From: Kalaharituber pfeilii
Lineage: Eukaryota; Ascomycota; Pezizomycetes; Pezizales; Pezizaceae
Assembly: GCA_015179045.1 (NCBI GenBank)
Contig: WHUZ01000007.1
Coordinates: forward strand, 62,001-126,000
Reading direction: 5' to 3'
Length of the DNA stretch: 64,000 nt
The first letter of the stretch is position 1; each line of letters begins with the position of its first letter. Below are positions 24,759-35,703 of the stretch, piece after piece. The notes under the pieces were generated by a model. The model saw only the letters and a program-made list of their open reading frames with translations. It had not been told where the DNA came from and did no database searches. The position numbers and the translations under genes are program-made.

Positions 24759-25553
24759 TCATCTGCCGCCCACTATGCACTTTTCGACTCTAACATATTC
24801 AGGACGCTCTCCATCCCTCCCTGAAAATGCAGTCAGCGAGAATTCCATTTCACAATTCGGACTACTTACTCTCAAAATGTGTTTATAGAGCCATAGGCTT
24901 TCAGTCCTACTAGCTGGTGGATAAAACGGATGTCGAAGATACTGACAAAGGGCATGATACACAGTCATTACGGCACTACGCAATGCCGTTGGTAGCCCTT
25001 GTATATATGAATCCTGAATGTAGTACTCTGGCCCGTACTCATCTCTGATCTGCATCATGTATCCATCCACATCGTGTCCATATCTAACTTGAGAAGACCA
25101 AAGCTCGATGACAGCACCCTTAATGAGAGAACGTTTCTCGCCAGAGGATCGGCAGTGGGAAAAGTCCACCACTGTGGCTACAAATTCTGCAATTCTGCCA
25201 GCTACCCAATTATTTCGTTCCAAAGTCGATAGATATCTGTCTATGCGATTGTAGGTGTCGGCATCACACAGAAGGTCGTGGAAATCCGCAGGACAGCTCA
25301 TATATCCTCCAGAAGATTGCCCAACTCCTCGATCGGCACGGAAGAATAGTGGTGGTGACCAGATTCGCATCAGTATCTCGATGTGTGAAATACTCTGTAA
25401 TCTGCTTCGGAGAAGCTGAGCTCGATAGTCTCGAGTCGCCGCAGACAGTCGCTGGTTGACGTAGGAGAGGTTCGTTAAGCCAGCATGTGAGGTCTCAGCT
25501 ACTATATGGGAAAGTATTTGTAATAGCAACTCTGCAGGCATATTATTCAACAT
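24759..25553 (-). CDS. F-box-like hypothetical protein
   Basis: A single-exon frame of 264 codons plus stop starts at MLNNMPAELLLQILSHI, an F-box-type beginning (MPxELLLxIL..I) used by substrate receptors of SCF ubiquitin ligases. The ATG at 25541 (MPAELLL) is an alternative start; the frame also stays open upstream to 25652, but those extra residues (HLNISLSIISKHYCYTF) look like untranslated AT-rich DNA. The rest is hydrophilic with no repeat or known substrate domain I can name (phrases: NRIDRYLSTLERNNW, HALCQYLRHPFYPP). Many such F-box proteins in filamentous ascomycetes have variable C-terminal parts. The F-box is short and lacks a clear tryptophan/proline second half, so function is tentative. 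An octamer TAGTCTCG lies inside the coding region at 25426. Confidence 0.6.
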   Translation of the reverse strand: MLNNMPAELLLQILSHIVAETSHAGLTNLSYVNQRLSAATRDYRAQLLRSRLQSISHIEILMRIWSPPLFFRADRGVGQSSGGYMSCPADFHDLLCDADTYNRIDRYLSTLERNNWVAGRIAEFVATVVDFSHCRSSGEKRSLIKGAVIELWSSQVRYGHDVDGYMMQIRDEYGPEYYIQDSYIQGLPTALRSAVMTVYHALCQYLRHPFYPPASRTESLWLYKHILRVSSPNCEMEFSLTAFSGRDGERPEYVRVEKCIVGGR

Positions 25554-27992
25554 ATTGACTGAGAGATGTTCGTAAGAACTTCGTACGTTCGTTCGAAAGG
25601 TATAGCAGTAATGTTTGCTGATGATAGATAAAGAAATATTCAAGTGAAGCAACAGGGCGATCTTCTGTTGATATTTAACTTCTCCATAATATGTTCAAAG
25701 AATCACAACTCGAGACGTGAAAGCGCAAATTGATAGCTCCGCCATCAATAGCTTCAATGGGTACATCAACGTGATAGGCGTGACTGCTGCTATGATGACG
25801 TTTGTGTAACAGACATATGAACTAGGTAGTCGAGTTGACTGGATTATGACTAGGTCAATCGTAAACCCAAATAAGGCATCAGTTTCATATTGTACCTGTA
25901 AATAATTGAAGTGGAAAACGGAAAAATAATTGAAACATATTCATCATGTATGCAATGATCATAGGGATACCCATTCCCTGTCCCTGTTCATCAACTGCCT
26001 AAGGAGAAATCACGCCCTTTCCTCTCCAATGCATAGGTGCACGACTAGGCTATCGAGACAGTATGTGGTTGCTTCGCCTATTGGGAAGATGGTGTGCAGA
26101 AAAGGGCTTGACACAATTTTCAGGCACCATACTAAGGTGGGGCAATGCCGGGTGGGGAGGAACGAGTGATGAGTCGGGTTGTAGCCCCTGGTAGCCGGGA
26201 TGTCCTCAAAGATCGAGACGAACCAAGGGTACGGCTGAATGGTATATGGGGTCCTATACACGAGCACTATCTGCAGCGGCTTTGCCGAAGATAGGGTGAA
26301 TACACTAGTAACCATCACAGAGTAATTGTCAGCGGGACCAGAGGAAACATGTGTAAGGACGTCTGTCCCCGAAGGGCATAGTTATTTGATGGGAGTGAGG
26401 ATAAATTGGGATCAATGGGGGGGGGGGGGGGGGGGGGGTGGATTTGTCTTGCCTTGAGCTGTCAACAGAGACGGGTACATGGGTAAGCGAAAAGCGAATG
26501 TATGGGGACAAACAATGAACGCGCCTTCAGGGCACGGCGTGTTAAAGGATTTGGGGGTTACAGGTGCGGAGGTTGAAAATTAAGGAACCATGGACACGGC
26601 CACGATGGAGAAGCGAATGGCGTTGTGGGTTGGTGGGTTGTGGAGGCTAAGCCCTGGCAACTAGCTAGAGGGCGCTGCAAAGCCATTGAGGACGAGAACG
26701 ATGGATTGATGGGAGGGGGACAAGAGAAGGTGGGTCTTGGGTGCTGCTGCAGAGGGACGAGTCATTCGCAGTCGACGGCAGGCCTCTAGGGGTCATGGGT
26801 GCGGTGTGGCAGATGGCGGTGATGGGAGCAGATGCTGCGGGCGCCGAGGGCAGCAAGTGAGAGTGATGATGGATGGAGGGCGAGGGCGCGGATGAGTCCA
26901 CCTGGAGTGATGAGTGTGTAACTGCTAAGAGTAGTGTAACGGACGCTGGGCGATTACTATTTCAGGTACCCTTGTGTCACACATGCAACCCGGTTCGGGC
27001 AGTGGCGGGCGTGCTGGGAAGTACACTGTCGTATGTGTACGGTCGGATACAGATCCGGACAGTGCGGCACAGAGGGAGGGCTGCGCTACTGCGCTACAGC
27101 GCAGCCAGCGACCCGCCTTCCACGAGGCTCGCGCTCTACATACAAGCGAGTGTCGTCGGAGCCAGATTCAATGGAATGGCAGCCAGCATGGGCCGTGGAC
27201 CAAGTGGGAATGGAATCGTCTTGTTGCACCGCTGCACTGCCTGCTGCCCCCGGCGTTGCGGGTACAGTGAGTATGTACTAGGGCGCGCAAGAAAATTAAG
27301 CGCAGTCGCCATACCTTCCAACTTGCGAGTCCTAATAGAGCGATACGGAACTTTCCAGCTTGCAGCAATGCAAGCACCGACATGACAGTTTAGCACAGAG
27401 ATACGGGTACCTTGTAACTTGATCGTAACCGGTATGACTGAATCCATGAATCCTACAGTATGCTGCATAGTCTCGTGCCACTCCGATATACAAGTGCAAG
27501 TACTACATGTATACAGGTTGAAATTACAAATCACACTCTGAAGCTAGCTGCTCCGTATCTTATGAGAAGCTAGTTGGTTACAAGCACCTCACAATGTTGC
27601 TTCTCGCCTGAGTGGGTCGTTTACATACAAAGTTACGTTAGGTGCCTGCTTGATGTATGTAAGTACACTACTCTTATATCCTCATATAAGTGGACGATTG
27701 TTCTATTATTTCCTTTAGCTCCAGGGGCCAGGGAACACTCTGAGCTTGGCGTAGACTTGACTGCACTACTGAATCTGTAAAGAAAACCAATGCCAAGCCA
27801 GCCAGCACCCCCCCCCCCCCCCCCTTCCCCCACGCGCGAGCAATCAGCAGCAAAATTTGTTTGCAGCAAACGGATTGAAGACACCTTCCCACCAACAACG
27901 TTACCCTACCATCAACTCCCGCCTCCAACTCAGCTAAGCTCTAGGCCTACTCGCAGGCAGGCAATCAAATATTAGGACACGCAACAGACACA
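25554..27992. other. Divergent spacer between F-box-like gene and bL36m gene
   Basis: Both promoters must lie here. Striking homopolymers are a 22-base G run at 26417-26438 and a 17-base C run at 27808-27824. The part from 26,600 to 27,300 is GC-rich and therefore open on both strands up to 170 codons, but I recognise nothing in these frames. One octamer copy is at 27468. Confidence 0.4.
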
Positions 27993-28644
27993 ATGATTAC
28001 AGCAGGCATCGCAAAAACAATGTTTGGCCTTTCAGGTCTGATGTTGTCTCGGTTCTCACTTAGACGATTCTATACCCTGAGGGCTGTCGCGCCATTGTTT
28101 CCGGGAATTCGCCCCTCTGTCCCCTCAACTGGAAACATGATGCAGCTGGTAGCCCAGACGCGTGGGATGAAGGTCCGCTCATCTGTCAAGAGGCTCTGTA
28201 ACGGATGCAAGGTGCGTTCATTCGTTCTTTTCATTCATGTTAGCAGTGCCTAGGCAGTTGTTGCTAAGGATATTCCATCCATGCATCACAACTAGATCTA
28301 GGGGCTACAATCTCCAAGAATTTACGCTTTGCTAATAGCCTTATTTTGATAGTCCGTGAGAAGAAAGGGTTATGTATATATAATATGCTCGAAGGTAGTT
28401 TGCCCTCATGATCCCCGCTCAGATTACACTATGTCATGGCATAAGCCAATACTCAGTGGGAAGGAATTGATGTCATGACTATTGAGTTATCTCGTTCTAT
28501 TGGCCCCTTTTTTGCATTTTCCTCATCAGTCGTGGTTGTCCAGCTTTGCATGCTTGTGTCAAAACTGGTCTGATTTAAGGCCTCTACTGACTCATCATTT
28601 GATGGCGGAAACAGAATCCGAAGCACAAGCAGCGCCAAGGGTGA
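27993..28644 (+). CDS. Mitochondrial large-subunit ribosomal protein bL36m, three exons
   Basis: The spliced CDS is 27993-28211, 28353-28394 and 28615-28644 (291 nt, 96 aa). The mature L36 core is unmistakable: MKVRSSVKRLCNGCK, then SVRRKGYVYIICSK, then NPKHKQRQG at the end, with the zinc ligands C-x2-C ... C and H. About 58 residues precede it and are rich in Arg, Ser, Leu and Phe (LSRFSLRRFYTLRA) with no acidic residues, as expected of a mitochondrial presequence. Bacterial L36 has 37-38 residues, so the core is full length. The introns are 141 and 220 nt, longer than others here. The 10-residue last exon (ten codons including stop) is easy to miss in automatic annotation. Confidence 0.94.
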
Positions 28645-30334
28645 AAGCAATATTTCATACTCATCTGTCAGTCCATGCTGGAGAGCGTTGAATCTTGGTC
28701 TGTTGCGAATCTGGGAGCAATGATGCTGACATGCCTGGAAATGGGAGCTGCCGTGAAGGTCGGAAGGATTAATCTTGAGTAGTCCCACCCAATTAGTGAG
28801 GTACCCAAGCATGTACTCTGTGTTTATGATGACTTGATAGAATTGCCTAATTAAAGTAGGCAACAGGATGATTTGGGGGTGAGATTGCCTGAGATCAAGT
28901 CGGAGCTGCTTACTAGCCACAGCGATACTTTTGAAGATTATCTGTCAAGATTTTTCACCAGCCAAATATTGGTGAATTTAAGCGCGGGGAGCATTCTTGT
29001 GCGAACACGGGGCTTTCATTCACTGTTAACGTCCATAGTGCGTGACGCTTCGTCATTGTCGACGCCAAACTGTTCATAACTTCCCAATACGATACCTCTT
29101 TCCACCCTGTATACAGTGTGCATGCTAGACCCCTGCACAATGCATCTGATTGTTCTGGGTACTACCTTTCGGAGAGGGCGTCTGATCTCATGATCTCATC
29201 TATCAAGCATTTGCGAAAGGGAATTTCCTAATTCACAGCGTTCCCACAGGGTTGCGAGGAGTAATCTCGAGGTTGCTCTAGATGTGAACCCATGTTTGCG
29301 TTCCTTGACACATATAGTCTCGTAGTCTTGTGTGAGACTTTGTCAGTTCACGGCTACATATCATTGCCGTGGCGTCAGCACCGCAGCAGCGTCACAAGGT
29401 TTGGCAAGGCATTATTGAGCGGCCTTAAGATGCATCCTTACTTTATCTCCATTTTCTGGCGCTGCAATGGATGATTCGCTATGGTTAAAATCCAGGTCCT
29501 TCGTAGAAATCGTGTCCGAGGTTTGGAACTGAGATCCTGCCAATTGCCAAAAGATACATCAGGGCATTTCTGTAGTGTGCCATGGTTTACGGTGCGTGAT
29601 TCCGGCGGAATTCAGCTAGGTACCGATGTAGCTATACCTTGAACCCTTCCACAATCACACATCTGCGCCTATAGATCAGATGTCCAATATATGAAAGAAA
29701 TACTGCTCACGTTCTATTAGGCTGCACAAATCCGCCGTGCCGCTGTGCAGTAGGTGCATAGAACATGATATGAAGCACTACTACATACAAGTAAGTTCTG
29801 GTACTCATCGCTATCTTAATCCGCATAAGGACGAGGCTATCGACATGATCTATGCGGAAAGTGCGAGGTCCAAATAAGGCCACAGAAATTTCTTCTTTCG
29901 GTTAGTCTGACATTTTTTGGTGAGACTCAATCCCTTTCAGGATTAGCGCAGTATGGTTCGCCCACCTGGGCTGGACGGCTACATGCAATCCCAGGCTTAT
30001 TTTCATAGGTTCACGCTTGCTACTCCGCTTCCGTTGCATTCTAAGTACTCCCCGCTTATGACGAGTTTCCTAGGTACAGATAAAGCCGTCTTCTTATTAT
30101 AACCTCCATGATATACATTGATTATGGCCTGTTTCGTAACCTAAAGGAGATACTTAGAGGGCTGACGCCCCGCTAGCGCCCTGATGGCTCAATTCGACCT
30201 CCATGATCGCTAGAATATGGTAAACATTTTCACACAAGAGTAACCCTTCCCTGCGAGATGTTCCTTGATAACTTTCCGAGTAGCATGAAAAAAAAAACAA
30301 AAAAAAAAAAAAAAAACTCAGAATTAGTCACGTA
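28645..30334. other. Spacer with no supported gene
   Basis: The 1.7 kb carry only short open frames. An octamer copy lies at 29315, and an A-rich tract (30289-30318) lies just before the small cysteine-rich frame. Confidence 0.4.
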
Positions 30335-30637
30335 ATGTCAGGTTGCTTTTCATGCCCATCTCACAAACCTAGCATCGATTTGCAGCCCAAGGCTGGTTGC
30401 TCTCATGACCCACGCCTGGATATGCTAGGGGAAACTGTGGTATTGCCCAACATCACTTTTAACCAATGTGCTCAGATTTGCTGCTGGTATAGCAACCGAT
30501 GCCAAAATGATGATGTTGGAGTTACAGAATCATTCATACTGTACTGCGGCGGCGGCAAATTTTCAGCAGATTACTCGGCTTCAGAAACCGGTGATCAGGG
30601 TTACTCGTACTTTGAAACGGACCCCAGCACGGAGTAA
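30335..30637 (+). CDS. Small cysteine-rich ORF, possibly a WSC-domain fragment
   Basis: The frame encodes 100 residues with nine cysteines. The order GC..D...L.......NITFNQCAQIC......GV.......YCGGG resembles the WSC carbohydrate-binding domain (GC-D-L ... CA-C ... YFGVE ... CYCG). There is no signal peptide at this start, so it could be one exon of a secreted or wall-sensor protein whose other exons are lost, or a chance ORF. No neighbouring frame supplies a clear signal peptide or membrane segment. An A-rich tract immediately upstream could be old insertion debris. Confidence 0.3.
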   Translation: MSGCFSCPSHKPSIDLQPKAGCSHDPRLDMLGETVVLPNITFNQCAQICCWYSNRCQNDDVGVTESFILYCGGGKFSADYSASETGDQGYSYFETDPSTE

Positions 30638-31305
30638 TTAGGTAGTGGAGAGAATAATGTAGCGGAGAAGTACCTAGATGGTGAAATATTGGTGGCTTAT
30701 GAAGATATAAGGTGCATCCATTGTCCTATTTCTCTTTCTGACACTCTCTGTTTTCTTGTCTCAAGATATTCATCTTGTGACTATTCTAGGTGTTTCATGA
30801 TCCATTACTCAGACTTCGGTCACTTTTGCTGAACAATAACGACTCCTGTCAAAGCATTGATCCGGAGATGTAATCAACAGTTCCGACCACAGGAAACTTG
30901 CCTTATGACGAAGGAAGTCAAAAAGCGTAAACACAATCATGAAGCAAAATGCGTCTGGATATAGGGCTGATAGGGAATTCGGCTCCTTATTGACTGCAAA
31001 TTTGTCATAACGTTACACATAATAGGCAACAAGCACAGCATAGCTGCAGTACTACTTGTTCCTTCATTTAGACGCATCCATCTATGATGAATTATTGATC
31101 TAATCCTCAATTGTTGGGTGAGGTTTGGCTCAGCACAATCTACTCTTAGCGCATGGGCACGAAAACGCAAGGGGTATGATGTACTCAGTTTCGAATCGAT
31201 TACTCTTATGGTACTACAAGATCTCAGCCACTTCCGGCTGGGCGGGTGTCAAGATTGGGTTATAGCAATTTCCCGATGGAGGCTCAGATGTCAAAGTTGT
31301 TACGC

Positions 31306-31394
31306 TACTAGCCGGTATGATACAATATGTATTCGGACAGGGATACCAATGCACATTATGCGCTATGTCCGAATACATATTTTACTAGCAGGTA
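31306..31394. repeat. Hairpin flanked by direct repeats
   Basis: Perfect 16-bp arms at 31324-31339 and 31366-31381 enclose 26 bases. Outside the arms lie two 12-bp direct repeats with one mismatch, TACTAGCCGGTA (31306) and TACTAGCAGGTA (31383). The layout is that of a tiny inverted-repeat insertion with a target duplication. Confidence 0.6.
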
Positions 31395-34162
31395 ATGCCT
31401 GTCATGTACCGCGGAACTGGGATCGGCGTCTTAAGCTATGTACACCTTGTCAAATATGTGAAGGATATGCTACCGCGGATGGGAACTACGAAGGGGAAAC
31501 CCCAATCTAACAGACATGGCCAAAAAGTAAATGGAAACAATCAAAATCTCCATTATAGTCCTATGCATTACCATAGATGGTCTATCAAGCATTCTTTCAA
31601 TCATTGAACACCTTATCCCAAGTCGATCTCTTAGACTCCTTAACTGAATGAAGTAATGAATTAGTGAGAAGAAACAATACAGGTTGTTGAATTCTCGTAC
31701 CCAAGGGCTCTTGTTATTCACTCACTTGGCCATCGCCGTACAATCCAGACTACTGTACAATTGCGTTCATGCATCTAGAGTACAATTGCAATAGTCTGAC
31801 TAGAGATACTGGCGCCTTAGGCTTGCCCACAAATGGAAACATCAGATGACATTTGTGTAAGCGTGGGTGCGCGCGAAACTACTTCAGGTTACTAGAATTG
31901 ATGACTGACAGTAGTCTGGTTGCGACTGACAGGCGGCAATCAGAAGCCATTTCGCGACCTGAACGACACTGGCAAGAAACCCCGAATTGATGCGCAACAG
32001 AATGGATGCAACCGGCTACTGAATCGGGTTTGAATATGCCATTAGGCATGAGAACCTCTTACACATATGCTATTTTTACACCTCTCTACGTGTACTATAC
32101 AGTGGAGGAAAAGGGGATCCGATTCTACGTTTGCTGCATGTAGATTAACACTCAGGCGACCGTTCACTAGTTGCATTGCTTGGGCTAATGGTTGAGTAAC
32201 TAAATCAGAATTTATTATACTATCATAGGTTTGTTGCAACATGGCTGAAGTGTTCAATAAACTGGATACAGTTGGTGTAGACTATCGTTGGACATTGAGT
32301 CTCAGGAAATATTGCTCCTGAAGTATTGCACTGATGTAAGTACAGATCAAATACTCACCTAAATGGATTGTTTATTAAGGGTTTTGTCAGCAATTTGAGT
32401 TAAGCTTTTGAATTTACGCTTTGCAACATCAATGACTGACTACAACAAAATGTCTGCCAAGTATCGGTACGATGACTAGCTATCATCTACTGCATCAAAT
32501 ACAGCAGCACCTACAAGTATCACCACTTCTCAAGTCTATAGTGTTGCACGGTAAAGGCACTGCAATACTAAAATAAAGTTAGCAGGAGTTGATTCTAGAC
32601 TTGCAGGTCTAGCAGAGTTGCGATATAGCAAGCCCACTTTTGACATAAATTTTATAAGTTTGAGTGTACAGAGTCCAGTTACCACGACACTATTGAGAGC
32701 AGTAGTAGTAGTTGTCACTGAATTATTGAGAACGGTTACCACACTTACTATACTATCTCTTGGGCGGCAAAACCTCGCGAAATTCGATGCACTAGTTTCA
32801 CTGTGTGGAGTCCAGCCAAGAGGGTCTGTGTACTCAGAGTACTATCAAATTCATTACTTCGACTGACCTCAAGCAATGGTACATATATGCCAGTGCACAC
32901 ATCTCAGGCACAGGGACAGCGCATATCTATTAAATGTCTTTTTGTCTGCTAGATAAAATGTTCTCCAAGTTATTTCTTACAGTGCTTGAGAGGAAGGTCA
33001 ATGCACTTGTAATGAGATATTAATTACTATCATGAATTTATGCAACCAATATTGTTTGTACTATTTCCACAAAATACCAGTACCAGCAGCCATAGCATAA
33101 CTATTAGATCATGTAGTTAGTCCTGGCAGTCAATATAATATGGGTTTATGCAGTCTCGTCAGTCTTGTAGTAGGCGAGTGCAATCCCGCAAGTAAATGTG
33201 TAGTTGCAATTTGGTATGATTGATTGGTATGACGAGGGCTAAAAGCAGTGAAACTAGTGCATCGAATTTAGCGAGGCTTTGCCCGCACAAGAGATACGTT
33301 TTTAGTGCCTTGGCCCCTTCCTTTATTGGCCCATTGGATGGTGGCGCAACTTACCAGCATAAGTTCTTTTACCAGTCAAAATCGGTAGAGCTCAGTTAGT
33401 AACCTACTTTGCTGCATACACCCATAACATATGCAGCAACCGTGTTTACACATCTTGATTCGCATCAACGTTCAGCGTGCATCTACAACCACAAATAATC
33501 CTATTTATATTTATGTCTTCTTTATATGTCAATTCACCCTGGAACATTGTATTGACATAAGAAGTGTATCTTTGGCCATTTCTTCTAAATCTGAGTTGGA
33601 GTCTGCATCTGAATCAAGAACTATGAGCATCATGATAGCTTTTACATTGCTTCTGAGCTCTTGCTGTATTACAGCTCTTTAACTTAGGTGGGGCATGTTG
33701 CATGTAAAGTCAATACGCGTATATTGTGGTGATGTGTAGGGCATTTAGTCGTAGTAATTCATTTTACTTACTAATAAATTTCGCAGGGTCAAAAGAGATA
33801 CCTCATGGTTCCTGCCTACTTTGGTTGGTGTATTTTCTCTGATAGCTTTTGGTAACCATTCTCGTTTAGTGACAACTACTACTGCCTAACTATCAAATTA
33901 AATGCTCTTTTTCTCCTACAGTATTTATACTTTCATCCATAGCAAGACATGTAGTGAGTGGATATATGACGACAAATAAGGCTAGAAACTAGGTATTTCA
34001 GATAAGTGCATGTTGTAGCGAGATTGATGTAATAATTGATTAGAGGGATGAAGCAAGAAACTGGATGATGCATAGTGAGTCCATATTATACAATGCTTAT
34101 CTGTACGAACGCTGATGCTTATGGGAGGAAAGTTGTTAACTGCTAATCTATTACCAGCTATT

Positions 34163-34768
34163 AGGGAGATTTTGCTACCCAGGGACGCATCAGGGATTGA
34201 AATCTTTCAGCGTGCGGCACAAGCACAACCCTGAGCCTAGCAAAAGTGCAATTGAGTTTTTGCTTCGTCAGGGACACTTGTAGACTTTCCGTTGTTTATT
34301 AGTAAGTGATGGTATGTTCTCGTACCCAGACGGCACTGGATGCTGCCAAGAGGTGCAAAGACCCTACGGCCGCGAAGGCGAGAACAGTGATAGTACTAGA
34401 TAGATGCAAGGATTGGGTTTGGCATGAGACTACTGGCGTAGATGCATGTTATGCCGGCTGTCATGTTTTGCTTGAATCCCATAGAAATGTTTGGTCCCTT
34501 CCAATTGCATAGATCGCGACTCAATGGGTTCAGATATTCCCTGGTTTATGGTTACCTGTGTGATTCGACTCATAGAATTGATTCCTGTTTTCAGATTGAA
34601 AATTGGATAAAAACTGATGAAGATATGTAGACGGGGGTCAAAAAGAGGTTGTTTCCAGGGATCCAGCCGCATGTGTCCAGGCTCAGGGTGAAAATCCCTC
34701 CGTAGGATTTTCTAGCGCATGGCGCAGCTATCCCCTAGGACCACCCCTGGCGCCAGCAAAATCTCCCT
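34163..34768. mobile_element. Candidate non-autonomous inverted-repeat element (0.6 kb)
   Basis: The outermost arms are a perfect 14-bp inverted pair, AGGGAGATTTTGCT at 34163-34176 and its complement at 34755-34768. Moving inward, CCAGGG (34179) pairs with CCCTGG (34745), and ACCCTGAGCCT (34228-34238) pairs with its complement at 34679-34689, so the imperfect arms extend about 75-90 bp. The central part has only short frames and no transposase. No clear target duplication is visible beyond TTA/TAA-like flanks. Confidence 0.5.
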
Positions 34769-35466
34769 CATTAATCCCAAGCGACTATAGTCTCGTGCCC
34801 CTGCTACTACAATGTCATCATCCATAAATGGCAGAGCTCACGAAGGTAATAATATGTATAGAAATAGTTTCTGGACATGATATGACACCTCCAAGTGGAA
34901 GATTTCATAACCAGAAGAACAAAAGTTTTATCAAAGGCAGACGAAAGTTTTATATTGTGGAGCGAAGTTGCCAATGCTGCACAGTGATAAATGTTTTACA
35001 TTGAAATTTTAGCGATCAGTTGCTATATAAGTATTTGTTAGTAATTTGATTGTTATAACAAAGGATTCTAGAGACTTGTAACTCTTGTTCCTCCTCCCCT
35101 CCTGTCTCCCAGACCCGAGTTTTATCCCCATCCTCTCGACGTTCAGAGGCTCTAAATGCTCTCACTATACGCAGTTATGCCTACAGATATGTAAGTATTG
35201 CTGTATATCCCAAGTAGGTGTCTGTTTCTTGCTCCCCTTGCCTACATTAGTCTATAATACCCTTTTTTATTTTCGAGACATTAAATATGTAGCTTAGAAC
35301 TTTGTAGGTGTTCACACATAGAAGTGTAGGAGTGTTTAGCGATCGTGTTACTTATATCCTGCGTGATGATAGACTTAAGCTTTATTGATAACCGCTTAAA
35401 ATAACATTTGATGCACCGCATCATGTGTAGATCCGCCTGTATCGTTCCGATGACTGTTGCCGACTT

Positions 35467-35561
35467 TACTAGCCAGTTTCAAAAGTATTCAGATGCCTGA
35501 CTAATATAGTGCAAAATATGGATTAGTCAGGTGTCTAAAATATGTTTGAACCTGGCTAGTA
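35467..35561. mobile_element. MITE-like element with TA flanks
   Basis: A 91-bp element (35469-35559) begins CTAGCCAG and ends CTGGCTAG. Its two halves of about 38 bp pair along nearly their whole length (for example CCTGACTAAT against ATTAGTCAGG). It is bordered on each side by the dinucleotide TA, as in Tc1/mariner-type non-autonomous elements. Confidence 0.65.
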
Positions 35562-35571
35562 CTCGCTAGTT

Positions 35572-35703
35572 CGGAAAGTACTGGAATGCGGCATAAATTG
35601 TATGCGCTATTCGCTCTTTGGAATAGAGCAAATTTAAGCTACTGCGCACTATCCCAAAAGGAGAATAGCGAATACGTTTTATGCAGCGTTCCAATACTTT
35701 CCG
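35572..35703. mobile_element. Second MITE-like inverted-repeat element
   Basis: The first 55 bases (starting CGGAAAGTACTGGAATGC) pair with the last 55 (ending in CTTTCCG) with 45 of 55 positions matching without gaps, leaving a 22-base loop. It lies 10 bp after the preceding element. No clear target-site duplication could be read. Confidence 0.65.

Noticed and set aside
26665..27385. Frames up to 170 codons on both strands
   Set aside because: Simultaneously open in several frames because of base composition; low-information sequence without known motifs.
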